Positions 16,809 through 26,390 of a stretch of DNA of 64,000 bases are shown piece by piece (positions within the stretch are counted from its first letter, which is position 1; each line of letters starts with the position of its first letter). The notes under the pieces were generated by a model. The model saw nothing but the letters and a program-made list of their open reading frames with translations, was not told where the DNA came from and did not search any database. The stretch is from JADKHR01 sp041917295 (GTDB taxonomy: Bacteria; Elusimicrobiota; Elusimicrobia; FEN-1173), in assembly GCA_041917295.1 (NCBI GenBank), contig JAYRXX010000063.1, positions 131,586 through 195,585 of the forward strand. Direction: 5' to 3'. A program made the translations under genes and the position numbers.

Positions 16809-19616
16809 ATGAAATACAACGTCCATTTGCCGAAGACGGCGTTTCCCATGAAAGCGGATTTGCCTGTTCGGGAACCCGATCTTCTGGCCCGCTGGGAAAA
16901 ACAGCGGGTTTATGACCGCGTTCAGGAAAAAAACGCAGCCGCTCCGCCCCAGGTTTTGCACGACGGGCCCCCCTATGCCAACGGCGCCATTCACGTGGGG
17001 CACGCCCTCAATAAAATTTTAAAAGACTTTATCGTTAAATATCAGTCACTCAAGGGCCGGCGGTCGCCCTACATCCCCGGCTGGGATTGCCACGGGTTGC
17101 CCATCGAACACCAACTCATGAAAGAAAAGGGATGGGATAAACGCAAAGTGGGCCGGGTGGCTTTTCGCCAGGAAGCGGCCCGGTACGCCGAACACTGGAT
17201 CGACATCCAACGCCGCGAGTTTAAACGGCTCGGCATCTTGGGCGACTGGGACCACCCCTACAAAACCCTTTCCCCCGACTACGAAGCGGGCATCGCGAAA
17301 ACGTTTTTCGATCTTTTGGAAAAGGGCCACGTGGTTCAAGACCGCAAACCGGTTTATTGGTGTCCCCATTGCGAAACCGCCTTGGCCGAAGCCGAAGTGG
17401 AATACGCCGACAAGACCTCCACGTCCATTTTCGTTAAGTTTCCGGTGGTGGAGTGGCCGGCCAACGAGGACGCGCAAAAATTGGCCCGCCTCCACGGCAA
17501 AAAAGTGAACGTTCTTATCTGGACCACAACGCCTTGGACGCTTCCGGCCAACGTGGGGCTGGCGTTTCATCCGGAAGGACGATATCGAATTTGGGAATCC
17601 CCCAAATCCCCCGAACGCTTTTTGGTAGGCGACCCGGGCTGGGCGGTTCTGGAAGAAATGATCGGCGGTGGCAAAACCGACACCCCCGCTGTGGACGGAT
17701 TGGCTCTGGAAGGACTTGTGGCCAAAAATCCCCTCAACAACAACGATTCCCAGGGTTTGTTGGCCGAGTTTGTGTCTGCGTCGGAGGGAACCGGCGTGGT
17801 GCACATCGCGCCCGGGCACGGGGAAGACGATTTCGCGGCGGGAAAATCTTACGGTCTGGCGGTGTTGTCTCCGGTCGACGATCGGGGCCGGTTCTCCCAA
17901 GACGTACTGCCCAACGATCTCGCCGGTAAATCAGTGTGGGACGCCAACCCGCTCATTATAGAACGACTGGCCAAGTCGCGCCTTTTGTTAAAGGAGACGA
18001 ACGTCTCCCACAGTTATCCCCACTGTTGGCGGTGCAAAAACCCCATTCTGTTCCGGGCGGCAAAACAATGGTTCCTCAAAGTCACCGACGCTTTGCGCGC
18101 GGAGTTGTTAAAGAGTGTGGATCGCGTGGAATGGATTCCCCATTACGGCAAAGAGCGGATCGTGGGCATGCTCAAAACCCGGCCGGACTGGTGTTTGTCC
18201 CGCCAACGGTTTTGGGGAACGCCGATACCCCTCTTTTTGTGCGCCGAGTGCGGAGAACCTCTAAAGAACAAAACCGTGTTCGCCAACGTGCTGGACGCGT
18301 TTCGCCAACACGGAAGCAACGTGTGGTATGAAAAAGAGCCTTCTCATTTTGGCGTCGGCTCCGCCACACCGTGCACGAAATGCGGGCACACCGTGTTTAA
18401 ACGGGAAGAGGACATTTTGGATGTGTGGTTCGATTCGGGCGTGTCGTGGGTGTCCGTCTTGGGCCAGCGGCCGGAAACACAAGGGGTTGGCCGATCGGAT
18501 GTTTTGTATCTGGAAGGTTCCGATCAACACCGGGGCTGGTTTCAAACGTCGTTGTTGCCGGCGGTGGCGCTCACGGGCGAACCTCCGTATGGGCGGGTGC
18601 TGACCCACGGGTTTGTGCTGGACGGCCAGGGGCGCGCCATGTCGAAATCGGTGGGCAACGTGATCGCGCCCCAGGAACTGGTCCAAAAATACGGGGCCGA
18701 CATTGTTCGTCTGTGGGTGGCGGTGACGGATTACCGCGAGGATGTTCGCTTGTCCCAGGACATTTTAAACCGTGTCATCGACACCTATCGAAAAATCCGT
18801 AACACGTTGCGATTTTTGTTGGGTAATTTGGGGGACTTTGTGCCTTCGCGCCATGTATTGGCAACGGACAAAATGGAGGTGTTGGATTTGGCGGCCATGG
18901 CGGCCCTCAACAAGTTGCTGGACCAAATCACAAAAAGTTACAACGCCCACGAGTTTCATTTGGTGACGGCGGCGTTGGCGGACCAGTTTTGCATCAACAC
19001 CTTGTCCGAATACTATTTGGACGTTCGCAAAGACATTTTATACTGCGACACAGCCGATTCCCATCGACGGCGAAGCGCCCAAACCGCCCTGTGGCACATG
19101 GCGCGGGCCTTGCCGCGGGCCTTGGCGCCGCTGTTGTCGTTTACCGCCGAAGAAACCTGGCAAACCTTGGCCCAGCAGGGCCTGCTGGCGGCGGAAGACA
19201 ACGCCGAAAGCGTGTTTCTCAATTCGTTTCCAACGCCCGTGGCGTTGCCGGCGGGAAAGTTTTTCGTTATGGCGGATTTTTTGCGGGCCAAAAAAGAAGT
19301 CAACGAAGCCGTTGAAAAAGCCCGCCAGGCCGGCACGGTGAAAGCCGCCAACGACGCGTCGGTCAAATTGAAAATCCATGAGGGAAATGCGCCGTTGTGT
19401 CAACTGGCGCCGGACGAATTGGCGTCGGTGCTGGGCGTGGCCCACGTGGACGTCGAGCTCAGCGGATCGGGGGATCCGGTCCAGGTGATCGGCGTTCAAC
19501 CGGCCCCCGGGTCTAAATGTTCGCGGTGCTGGATCTGGCGTGACCTCACGGACGGGTTGTGCCGCCGGTGCCGAGAAGCGGAATCCGCCGCGTCCGCGGC
19601 CGCCGCCCCCCATTGA
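16809..19616 (+). CDS. ileS: Isoleucyl-tRNA synthetase
   Basis: A 935-residue class I aminoacyl-tRNA synthetase. The HIGH-type motif appears as PYANGAIHVGHALNK, the KMSKS-type motif as GRAMSKSVGN, the editing-domain block as WTTTPWTLPANVGLAFHP, and the C-terminal zinc finger as CSRCW with CRRC. The length is normal for bacterial IleS. ATG 16809 fits the family N-terminus (YNVHLPKTAFPMKADLP); no strong ribosome site is adjacent, and an in-frame GTG at 16767 is a less likely alternative. The stop overlaps the TTG start of lspA. Confidence 0.96.
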   Translation: MKYNVHLPKTAFPMKADLPVREPDLLARWEKQRVYDRVQEKNAAAPPQVLHDGPPYANGAIHVGHALNKILKDFIVKYQSLKGRRSPYIPGWDCHGLPIEHQLMKEKGWDKRKVGRVAFRQEAARYAEHWIDIQRREFKRLGILGDWDHPYKTLSPDYEAGIAKTFFDLLEKGHVVQDRKPVYWCPHCETALAEAEVEYADKTSTSIFVKFPVVEWPANEDAQKLARLHGKKVNVLIWTTTPWTLPANVGLAFHPEGRYRIWESPKSPERFLVGDPGWAVLEEMIGGGKTDTPAVDGLALEGLVAKNPLNNNDSQGLLAEFVSASEGTGVVHIAPGHGEDDFAAGKSYGLAVLSPVDDRGRFSQDVLPNDLAGKSVWDANPLIIERLAKSRLLLKETNVSHSYPHCWRCKNPILFRAAKQWFLKVTDALRAELLKSVDRVEWIPHYGKERIVGMLKTRPDWCLSRQRFWGTPIPLFLCAECGEPLKNKTVFANVLDAFRQHGSNVWYEKEPSHFGVGSATPCTKCGHTVFKREEDILDVWFDSGVSWVSVLGQRPETQGVGRSDVLYLEGSDQHRGWFQTSLLPAVALTGEPPYGRVLTHGFVLDGQGRAMSKSVGNVIAPQELVQKYGADIVRLWVAVTDYREDVRLSQDILNRVIDTYRKIRNTLRFLLGNLGDFVPSRHVLATDKMEVLDLAAMAALNKLLDQITKSYNAHEFHLVTAALADQFCINTLSEYYLDVRKDILYCDTADSHRRRSAQTALWHMARALPRALAPLLSFTAEETWQTLAQQGLLAAEDNAESVFLNSFPTPVALPAGKFFVMADFLRAKKEVNEAVEKARQAGTVKAANDASVKLKIHEGNAPLCQLAPDELASVLGVAHVDVELSGSGDPVQVIGVQPAPGSKCSRCWIWRDLTDGLCRRCREAESAASAAAAPH

Positions 19617-20134
19617 AACCTCCGCAAACCCCTCACCTCAACGGCGAAACCACCCCCCCAAAAAATGGGATCCGTTCGATTCTGGCGAGTCGATGGCGAT
19701 CACTTTGCGTTGTTTTGACCGTATTGGTTATCGATCAAATATCGAAGATTGTCGTAGAAAATCAGATGCCCCTGGGTCACACGATCCCGATCCTTCCTTT
19801 TTTTTCTTTAACCCACGTTCAAAACACGGGGGCGGCGTTTGGGATGTTTGCCGATTCCAACAGGGCTTTTATCGTTTTAACGTTGGTCCTATTGGCGTTG
19901 TTGGCCAAAATGCACCGGGACCTGGCGGGCCAGGGGACCTGGGCCGCCGTGGGCGTTCTTTTGGTCTGGGGCGGAGCGGTGGGCAACCTGGTGGACCGAA
20001 TCCGAGTCGGCGCGGTAACGGACTTTTTGGATTTTTATTGGCGCGGATGGCATTGGCCCGCCTTTAACGTGGCCGATTCGGCCATCACGGTGGGCGTCAC
20101 GTTTCTTTTCGTTCAAAACCTTTTTAGAAAATAA
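19613..20134 (+). CDS. lspA: Lipoprotein signal peptidase II
   Basis: A 173-residue inner-membrane aspartic peptidase that removes the signal peptide from diacylated prolipoproteins. Four membrane segments and the catalytic-Asp motifs are visible: GNLVDRIRVGAVTDFLDF and FNVADSAITVG, with the family VIDQISK and VQNTGAAFGMF blocks. No ATG is available upstream of the conserved core; the TTG at 19613 overlaps the ileS stop (TTGA) and is the most likely start, giving about 20 more N-terminal residues than usual. lgt follows by 3 bases. Confidence 0.92.
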   Translation: MKPPQTPHLNGETTPPKNGIRSILASRWRSLCVVLTVLVIDQISKIVVENQMPLGHTIPILPFFSLTHVQNTGAAFGMFADSNRAFIVLTLVLLALLAKMHRDLAGQGTWAAVGVLLVWGGAVGNLVDRIRVGAVTDFLDFYWRGWHWPAFNVADSAITVGVTFLFVQNLFRK

Positions 20135-20137
20135 ACC

Positions 20138-20953
20138 ATGTATCCCATTCTCTTTCATTTGGGTCCGATCACCCTTCACACATACGGTCTGATGGCGGCG
20201 TTGGGCTTTTTGGCCGGATACGCCCTGGCATCCCGTCGAGCCAAACAGGCGGGCCTTCCATCCTCGTTGGTCGGCGACGCGTTGACGCCGTTGGTGATCA
20301 GCGGCATTGCGGGCGCCCGATTTTTTTATGTGGTGTTTCACGGGTCGGAATTTTCAGGAGCGTGGTTGGACACGCTCAAAATATGGCAAGGCGGGCTCAT
20401 GTGGCAAGGCGGATTTTTGGGAGCTCTGTTGGCTCTCGCCGTTTTTGCGCGGCGAAAAAAAGTTCCCTTTTTCGTGTTGGCCGACCTGTTCGCTCCGGCG
20501 GTGGCATTGGGCCAAGCGGTGGGAAGAATCGGCTGTTTGTTTGCCGGATGCTGTTTCGGCCACAAATGCACTTTGCCGTGGGCTATCACCTTTCGCCATT
20601 CGGAAAGCTTGGCGCCCGTTGGCGTGCCGTTGCACCCCACCCAGTTATACGACGCCGGTCTTAATCTGTTGATCTGTCTCATTCTCATACGTGTTCCATG
20701 GATAAAGACCTTCGGGCCCACGTCGGATCTCCAGGGGCCAACGAAATCCGGGGAGACAGGATTTTTCCGTCCAGGCCGGGTGGCGGGCCTCTACCTTATT
20801 CTGGCCGGCCTGGCCCGCTTGGCCGTGGAACCGTTCCGAGCCGACGCCCGTGGCGCGGGCCTCGGCCTCTTTTCCGCCACGGGGTTGGTGGCGCTGGGGT
20901 TGGTCCTCGCTGGGGCCGGACTGACACTCTGGACTTATCGACGGGCCAAATGA
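20138..20953 (+). CDS. lgt: Prolipoprotein diacylglyceryl transferase
   Basis: A 271-residue polytopic enzyme that transfers diacylglycerol to the lipobox Cys. The Lgt signature region reads GRIGCLFAGCCFG, followed by HPTQLYDAGLN. A roughly 25-residue hydrophilic stretch at about 190-215 (FGPTSDLQGPTKSGETG) precedes a late membrane segment and is longer than in most homologues. It forms a lipoprotein maturation pair with lspA, and several predicted lipoproteins (Pal, CpoB) are encoded nearby. Confidence 0.92.
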   Translation: MYPILFHLGPITLHTYGLMAALGFLAGYALASRRAKQAGLPSSLVGDALTPLVISGIAGARFFYVVFHGSEFSGAWLDTLKIWQGGLMWQGGFLGALLALAVFARRKKVPFFVLADLFAPAVALGQAVGRIGCLFAGCCFGHKCTLPWAITFRHSESLAPVGVPLHPTQLYDAGLNLLICLILIRVPWIKTFGPTSDLQGPTKSGETGFFRPGRVAGLYLILAGLARLAVEPFRADARGAGLGLFSATGLVALGLVLAGAGLTLWTYRRAK

Positions 20954-21846
20954 GCGAGGAGAAAACGTTCGTTTTTTCGGGCAAGGAAGAACGGTTGGAC
21001 CGATTTTTGACCCGTTCACTCGTTTCCCTGTCGCGCACGCGGGTTCAACGGTTGATTGATGAGGGCGCTGTAACGGTTAACGCGGTCAACGCGCCGGCTC
21101 GGCGAATGCTGGAGGCAGGAGACCGCGTGCAGGTGCACGTTCCCACCTTTTCGTCCTTACCGCCCGCGGCTGCGGACAGCGTACCCATCTTGTACGAAGA
21201 CGACGACATTATTGTGGTGGACAAACCCGCGGGGTTAGTGGTCCATCCGGCGGGACCGCACCGAACCGACACGTTGATTCAGCGTCTCTGGCCCAAACTG
21301 GCCGCCGGGTGGACCGCCTCCGGCCAACGGCCCGCCACGGACCGGCCCGGCGTGGTACACCGTTTGGACAAGGGAACCTCCGGCGTGATGGTGATCGCCA
21401 AAAACCCAGCCGCCGCGGAAAACCTGTCCCGCCAGTTTGCCGACCGAACCGTGAAAAAAACCTATTTGGCCTTGGTTCAGGGGATCGTGTCAGGCCCGGG
21501 GCGGGTCAAATCCATGGTGGGCCGATCCCGGTCGTCGCCCTCAAAGATGTCCACGGAAACCGGCCGCTGGTCCGAAACCGAATACACCGTTTTGAAAACG
21601 TTCCCCAACCACGCCCCCCCCGCCACCTTGCTCGAAGTCCGCCCCTTAACCGGCCGAACCCACCAAATCCGTGTCCAAATGGCCGCCCTCGGCCACCCCC
21701 TCATCGGCGACACCCTCTACGGCGGCCCTCCCCACAAAACCGATCGTCCTCTCCTGCATGCAAAAAGGCTGGAATTTAATCATCCCGTATCAATCAAACC
21801 CCAATCTATTGAGTCATCAATAAAAGACCCATTTATTTTTTGGTAA
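20950..21846 (+). CDS. rluD: RluD-family pseudouridine synthase
   Basis: A 298-residue enzyme with an N-terminal S4 RNA-binding domain (RLDRFLTRSLVSLSRTRVQRLIDEG) and a RluA-type catalytic domain with the active-site Asp in HRLDKGTSGVMV, plus the RTHQIRVQMA and HPLIGDTLYGG blocks. These enzymes isomerise uridines in 23S rRNA; RluD proper modifies helix 69. Which site is used here cannot be told from sequence. The ATG overlaps the lgt stop (ATGA). It ends the plus-strand housekeeping run; base composition changes to AT-richer immediately after. Confidence 0.88.
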   Translation: MSEEKTFVFSGKEERLDRFLTRSLVSLSRTRVQRLIDEGAVTVNAVNAPARRMLEAGDRVQVHVPTFSSLPPAAADSVPILYEDDDIIVVDKPAGLVVHPAGPHRTDTLIQRLWPKLAAGWTASGQRPATDRPGVVHRLDKGTSGVMVIAKNPAAAENLSRQFADRTVKKTYLALVQGIVSGPGRVKSMVGRSRSSPSKMSTETGRWSETEYTVLKTFPNHAPPATLLEVRPLTGRTHQIRVQMAALGHPLIGDTLYGGPPHKTDRPLLHAKRLEFNHPVSIKPQSIESSIKDPFIFW

Positions 21847-21973
21847 TGGCCATTTTGCCGCATGAAATATAATAAAGTGAGACCTATTTGCACCTTTTTT
21901 TAACGAATTCGACTAATTCTTGATTTGGCAAAATTATCGCATAGGTAGGGGTGATGGAACTAAATATATTCCC

Positions 21974-22005
21974 TTGACACAAGAACAATTGGGGCCCACA
22001 CTAAT
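21974..22005 (+). promoter_or_regulatory. Candidate promoter of the FG-GAP/pseudopilin islet
   Basis: A perfect TTGACA (21974-21979) lies 65 bases before the FG-GAP gene start, but the -10 region (ACACTA to ACTAAT, 18-20 bases away) is poor. The 198-base gap 21847-22044 also contains an isolated TATAAT at 21868-21873 without a -35. The assignment is tentative. Confidence 0.3.
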
Positions 22006-22044
22006 GGAAGGGGACGGGTCAACGGAGCTGTAAGGAGGTATCCT

Positions 22045-24243
22045 GTGAAATTGACTGAGTTAATAAACCGGCTCTCAATGAGCTGGGTCCTGTTAACGTC
22101 CTTATCGACGTTCGCTTTTGGTGGTGGTGTCCGCAAGGCTCCTCTTGCCCCACCAGAACCATCAAGTAACGCTGATGCGTTCATTCCTTTTGATTTAGGG
22201 GTAGGACGGGATCAGCATTATTCCTTGGCTAATCGACGGTATTTCACGAACATTGTAGCCGTTGCCGTGGGGGACCTGGATGGGGATAACAATCAAGATA
22301 TCGTTATGCTGGCCAATGCGATACCTCAAAATGGCGCCTATTCTGCGGCGGGACCGACTCAAAACCATAATTATAGCCACTATTGCTTTGGCAGTTCTGT
22401 ATTCAAGCTGGGTGGGTCGAATTGGCACGGCGAATTTGTTGAACCGGGAGATATGCTTTATGATGCGGCAAGCACTTTGTCGGGATTAAACCCGGTGGAC
22501 TCAACCCCAGGATGGTTCACTCCCACAGCAATGGGTTCGTTGAACGGGACTTCAAGGACACAAACTGTCCATTACGCGCCGCCTTCTCCCAATGTTGTTG
22601 CGGGCATGATCACGAACCCTCCTTACATCGGAAGTGATTTGGCCTGGTTGCAAGGTGACGGGAGAGGCAACTTCACTCTCCGATTTATTACACCAAGAGA
22701 ACGTGGGGTTCTGGGGCCAGCGCGGATTCGCATGGGCACTGAAATCCGGCTTGCTAAAATGTCCCCTTCGGCTGTTCCCGGGTTAGACATCGTTCTGATT
22801 TCGGCCAACGATAACAGAACAAACGTTTATCAACCACAAGCCTCCACATCCATCGAACTATTTACAGGGACCAGTCGAGTGACGTGGCTTGAAAACAATG
22901 GATGGGTCGGCAACCGTCTTGATTTCACTGATCATGGCATAGCCGAATACACATACGATCGCAACCCCAACTGGATTTTTTACGCGGCCCACCAAAACAC
23001 GTCGGGAGGGTGGGTTGGTCCTTACGCTTCCTTGCAACCGATCAATGTTGAAATTCTCCCGATCGATTCGGGACCGGAACTTGATGTCCTCGTGGCGAAC
23101 ATTCCAGAATCCAGTCACGCCGCGATGAACGTTAGATACGATGGGACAAACCCATCCATAGCGACATTGAATGCTTATTATTCCGCAGCCATCCCAAGGC
23201 CCCAGGTGGGCGATCTTTGGGTTCAAAATGATCAGCTCTGGCCAACCGGCGGAATTACCGGCAGTGTCAGCACAATTTTATGGTATGAAAATTCCACGAT
23301 CGGGGGTTCGGCCCATCTCTCAACAGCAACGTTCCACACAGCGTTCCTCAACGTGGTTGGGTCAACGTTTAGCGCGACGTTCAGGCAACTTGTCCCCATG
23401 CGGGTAAGAGGCGGCCAAGCCTTTGTGACCATCCAGGAGGCTGGGGCGGGGAGCCAAGTCTATTTGCGCCAACCGATTGCGGACGAATTGGTCCTGTCTC
23501 TGGCGCCGACCCGGATTCCACCTGTTTCAAACTTTCGTAATGGCGCGGCCACGGCGGCGGACATGGACGGGGACAATTTCGATGAACTGTTGGTTAGAAC
23601 ATTCGATTGTATTGGCGGTTGCTATGACAAGGTGAAAGTTTATTCCGTTAATCCAAATGTAAACCGAACCGATGTTAGCGTCAATATGCTTTTCGAACAC
23701 AAGATGGAATATAAACATGGCGCCTTTAATGGATGGGCCATCTCGGATATGAATGGGGACGGTCGAAACGATGTTTTTATCCCGAGCACGGGAGAAAACG
23801 GCAATCTCATGGAAGGTGTTGCGGCATTGATTCTCGTTAATACAACACCCCCGGGTGGGCCTGTCTCATTTTTTCCGATTACTCAGAAAAATCCCGTGTT
23901 ACCGCCAAAACAACGTAATACCAGCGGCTATTCCCAGATTGGGTATGGGTCCAGCGGCGCAGTTAACAACAGCATGCGGGTTGCCACAGGGGATTTTAAT
24001 AGAGACGGATCCAATGACGTCGTTCGTGTCGGCCCCATCCTCCCGGCCACAGTTTTTCTAAGTAACTTCGATGGGCTTCAACGGTCAAGAGTGACAGCCA
24101 CGGTTGAACACAGAACGGGGGCAACCAAAACATGGACATCCGTTTGGGGCGGGGAGACGGCCGGCCCGAACATTCGCCCCTATACCGGCGACCCCGCAAC
24201 GGCATCGGGAGGGATCGGCATACAAGCCGTCCAAACAGAATGA
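22045..24243 (+). CDS. Secreted FG-GAP/VCBS repeat protein
   Basis: A 732-residue exported protein with an N-terminal signal (WVLLTSLSTFAFG). Calcium-loop FG-GAP/VCBS motifs are spread along it: GDLDGDNNQDIVML near residue 76, AADMDGDNFDELLV near 515, SDMNGDGRNDVFI near 570 and TGDFNRDGSNDVV near 650. Such proteins form integrin-like beta-propellers used in adhesion. The start is GTG with a strong AAGGAGG 6 bases upstream. The stop overlaps the ATG of a pseudopilin gene, making a four-gene operon. By analogy with PilY1, it could be a pilus-tip or pseudopilus-secreted adhesin; that is inference. Base composition is clearly less GC-rich than the flanking genes. Confidence 0.75.
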   Translation: MKLTELINRLSMSWVLLTSLSTFAFGGGVRKAPLAPPEPSSNADAFIPFDLGVGRDQHYSLANRRYFTNIVAVAVGDLDGDNNQDIVMLANAIPQNGAYSAAGPTQNHNYSHYCFGSSVFKLGGSNWHGEFVEPGDMLYDAASTLSGLNPVDSTPGWFTPTAMGSLNGTSRTQTVHYAPPSPNVVAGMITNPPYIGSDLAWLQGDGRGNFTLRFITPRERGVLGPARIRMGTEIRLAKMSPSAVPGLDIVLISANDNRTNVYQPQASTSIELFTGTSRVTWLENNGWVGNRLDFTDHGIAEYTYDRNPNWIFYAAHQNTSGGWVGPYASLQPINVEILPIDSGPELDVLVANIPESSHAAMNVRYDGTNPSIATLNAYYSAAIPRPQVGDLWVQNDQLWPTGGITGSVSTILWYENSTIGGSAHLSTATFHTAFLNVVGSTFSATFRQLVPMRVRGGQAFVTIQEAGAGSQVYLRQPIADELVLSLAPTRIPPVSNFRNGAATAADMDGDNFDELLVRTFDCIGGCYDKVKVYSVNPNVNRTDVSVNMLFEHKMEYKHGAFNGWAISDMNGDGRNDVFIPSTGENGNLMEGVAALILVNTTPPGGPVSFFPITQKNPVLPPKQRNTSGYSQIGYGSSGAVNNSMRVATGDFNRDGSNDVVRVGPILPATVFLSNFDGLQRSRVTATVEHRTGATKTWTSVWGGETAGPNIRPYTGDPATASGGIGIQAVQTE

Positions 24244-25517
24244 AAAAATCAAATCCCGCGGGGTTTACCCTTCTCGAGCTGATTGTTTCCGTCAGCATCT
24301 TGGCTCTTTTTATGGGGATGGTCGCTTGGTTTGGAAAAGGGGCCACCGACCACAGGATCCGTTCCGAAGATAGGCTTAAACTACTTGAGAAATTGCAAGC
24401 CGTCATGTTTCTGATTGAAAACGATTTTCTTTCGGCCCGCCGACACACCCTTGGGAATGTCCTTTGCAACAATGTCGTCTTTTCTGTGTCCGGCGCCGAA
24501 TGGCGGACAACGTCCGACCCCGGGTTTGATTCCGAATACACGCGACTCACCAACGACCCGGCTGTTCGAAACCAATGGTTTTTTCCCTTTGCCGCACTGG
24601 TGCCGGGGCAAATTAATCCGGTTCCGCGAGCGGGCCGAGCGTTCGTTGATCCGACCATTGCGGGGCGGTTGCACGGAACAGGGAGCCTTGCCATTCAGTC
24701 AAACCTTCCCGGCAACACCTACTACTCCGTTCGAAGCCCTGACATTTCAGAATTGGTCAGTCAAGAATATGTGCTGGCGGGATGGGTCCGAGGAGAGAAC
24801 AGAGGAAACGTTTTTCTCGTCCCTCAACTTGCCTTTCAAGAAAACATCGGGAACGGGCTACCGGGGATGGATATCAGGTCTGTTTCAGACAATCGTTTCG
24901 CAATTCAATTTGGGAACTGGGTGTATTTGTCTGTTCAGATTCCAGCCAATCAAATAGATCCAAACAAAACGTACAATGTTTACTTGAGAACTCAAGTCCA
25001 AAACGGAGATCCCACAGAGGTCTTAACAGCCCATTTTGACAGCATCACCCTGACTCCCGAAACCGACATCGCACAAATCGACTTCGATCTGGCAAAGTCA
25101 ATGGTTGTCTCTAACTCTAATGTAAATCTGCATAAAGACAATTCTTTGGGAACGGTTTTTTACCAATCAAATCCATTGGATGGGATTTTGGTTGAAAGAA
25201 AATATATTTTTGGCGACGGAGACCAGCGCACTTTTCCGCCCACCCGCCCCAATCTCCTGCGTTATTCATCGACAGTCCCCTTCTTCCATCGTTCGTGGCG
25301 TGGAGATGCCGAATGGCCCGAAAGATCGAGAAGTGTCCCTGGTGAGCCAAGACTTGACCAACCTCTCCCTAACCTTTCTTCTCTAACAATTGCATGGGTC
25401 GGGAGCTGGAGCGGTGGCTCAAACAGGCCAATTCGGATTACCGCAACGGTGAGAGAACCCAACGATCCTAACAAAGCCATCTCATTAACAAGAGTTCTCA
25501 CTCCACCAACGGATTAA
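24240..25517 (+). CDS. Large pseudopilin-like protein with inserted beta-rich domain
   Basis: A 425-residue protein with a type IV prepilin N-terminus (NPAGFTLLELIVSVSILALF; cleavage after Gly8, Glu at mature position 5). At 425 residues it is much larger than ordinary GspJ/PilW-type pseudopilins. Residues about 147-272 look like a jelly-roll carbohydrate-binding module: GSLAIQSNLPGNTYYSV, then a LAGWVRGENRG strand and a late TAHFDSITLTP strand, resembling CBM4/9-like folds. The start overlaps the FG-GAP gene stop (ATGA). It is a likely minor pilin or pseudopilus-tip subunit. Confidence 0.7.
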   Translation: MKKSNPAGFTLLELIVSVSILALFMGMVAWFGKGATDHRIRSEDRLKLLEKLQAVMFLIENDFLSARRHTLGNVLCNNVVFSVSGAEWRTTSDPGFDSEYTRLTNDPAVRNQWFFPFAALVPGQINPVPRAGRAFVDPTIAGRLHGTGSLAIQSNLPGNTYYSVRSPDISELVSQEYVLAGWVRGENRGNVFLVPQLAFQENIGNGLPGMDIRSVSDNRFAIQFGNWVYLSVQIPANQIDPNKTYNVYLRTQVQNGDPTEVLTAHFDSITLTPETDIAQIDFDLAKSMVVSNSNVNLHKDNSLGTVFYQSNPLDGILVERKYIFGDGDQRTFPPTRPNLLRYSSTVPFFHRSWRGDAEWPERSRSVPGEPRLDQPLPNLSSLTIAWVGSWSGGSNRPIRITATVREPNDPNKAISLTRVLTPPTD

Positions 25518-25521
25518 TCCC

Positions 25522-26091
25522 ATGAACCGATTAACCTCACTTTCACGATTACATTCCCGCCCCCCTTCAGTTGCAATTCATTTGACTATTCAGCAACAAG
25601 CGGGATTTACTTTGATCGAAACAATGATCGCAGTGATCGTGGTTGCTGTTTCTTTATTGGGGGTCATCAAGTTGATGTCCACAAACCAACGGTCTTTAAC
25701 CGAAAGCATGGCCAGCCTGCAAGCCCAAGCCTCAGCGGAAGAACTTCTGCAAGACATCCGCCAAATGAAATGGGACGCAAACTCACCCGATATAGGGCGA
25801 ATGCTATTGGTCGGCGGACCATCCATCCCCTCAGTCGTTTGTGCTGGTCCTTGTCCAGCCGTTTTAGCTCGTACGGGCATCGAGCATTGGAGCAAGCATA
25901 AAGACGACGATAAATCCCGTCCATCTTATGGACCCTTTAAGCGTAGGGTGAAGGTGCGGTTTTTAGACATGGATGCCAATGGGCAACTTGTTGTATCTGC
26001 GGTTGCAACCCATCGCAAAGAAGTGACGATTTGGGCCATTGGGCGAAATTCGTCCGCAACGATCACGAGCGTATTTTATAACCTGCCATGA
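25522..26091 (+). CDS. PilV/GspI-type minor pseudopilin
   Basis: A 189-residue protein whose prepilin motif lies after an unusually long leader of about 28 residues: QQAGFTLIETMIAVIVVAVSLLGVIK, with the conserved Glu at mature position 5. The body matches PilV/GspI-like minor pilins in length and in the TNQRSLTESMASLQAQASAEEL helix. It sits 4 bases after the larger pseudopilin gene and overlaps the next gene by ATGA. Confidence 0.72.
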   Translation: MNRLTSLSRLHSRPPSVAIHLTIQQQAGFTLIETMIAVIVVAVSLLGVIKLMSTNQRSLTESMASLQAQASAEELLQDIRQMKWDANSPDIGRMLLVGGPSIPSVVCAGPCPAVLARTGIEHWSKHKDDDKSRPSYGPFKRRVKVRFLDMDANGQLVVSAVATHRKEVTIWAIGRNSSATITSVFYNLP

Positions 26092-26390
26092 CAAACATTC
26101 GAGATCAACAAGGGGCTGTCACACTGGTACTGGTTACCATTATCATGTTCGCGATTGTCATGGCTTTGTCCATATCAAACTGGGTCAATATTCAACGTCG
26201 AGGAGACACCCAAAGGAGAATTGCCATAAAGGAACATTATCTGGCACAAACCGCAATTCAAGAAACACGGCTTAGGATGGCCGAGGGGACGATCGGACCC
26301 TGTGTAAGAAATGTTCCCCAAACTTTCACCTATTTCACCGTAGACGGTTCAACAATAACAGTCCAGGTGGATTGTAATCCTTTTCCCTAA
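26088..26390 (+). CDS. PilX/GspK-like small membrane protein
   Basis: A 100-residue protein with an N-terminal hydrophobic helix (GAVTLVLVTIIMFAIVMALSISNW) preceded by QQG, as in PilX/GspK-like minor pilins that lack Glu5. The following RRIAIKEHYLAQTAIQETRLRMAEG helix is typical of that class. It has two Cys (PCVRN, VDCNPF) that could pair. It is last in the islet operon and is short for GspK, so it may be a reduced version. Confidence 0.6.
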   Translation: MTNIRDQQGAVTLVLVTIIMFAIVMALSISNWVNIQRRGDTQRRIAIKEHYLAQTAIQETRLRMAEGTIGPCVRNVPQTFTYFTVDGSTITVQVDCNPFP

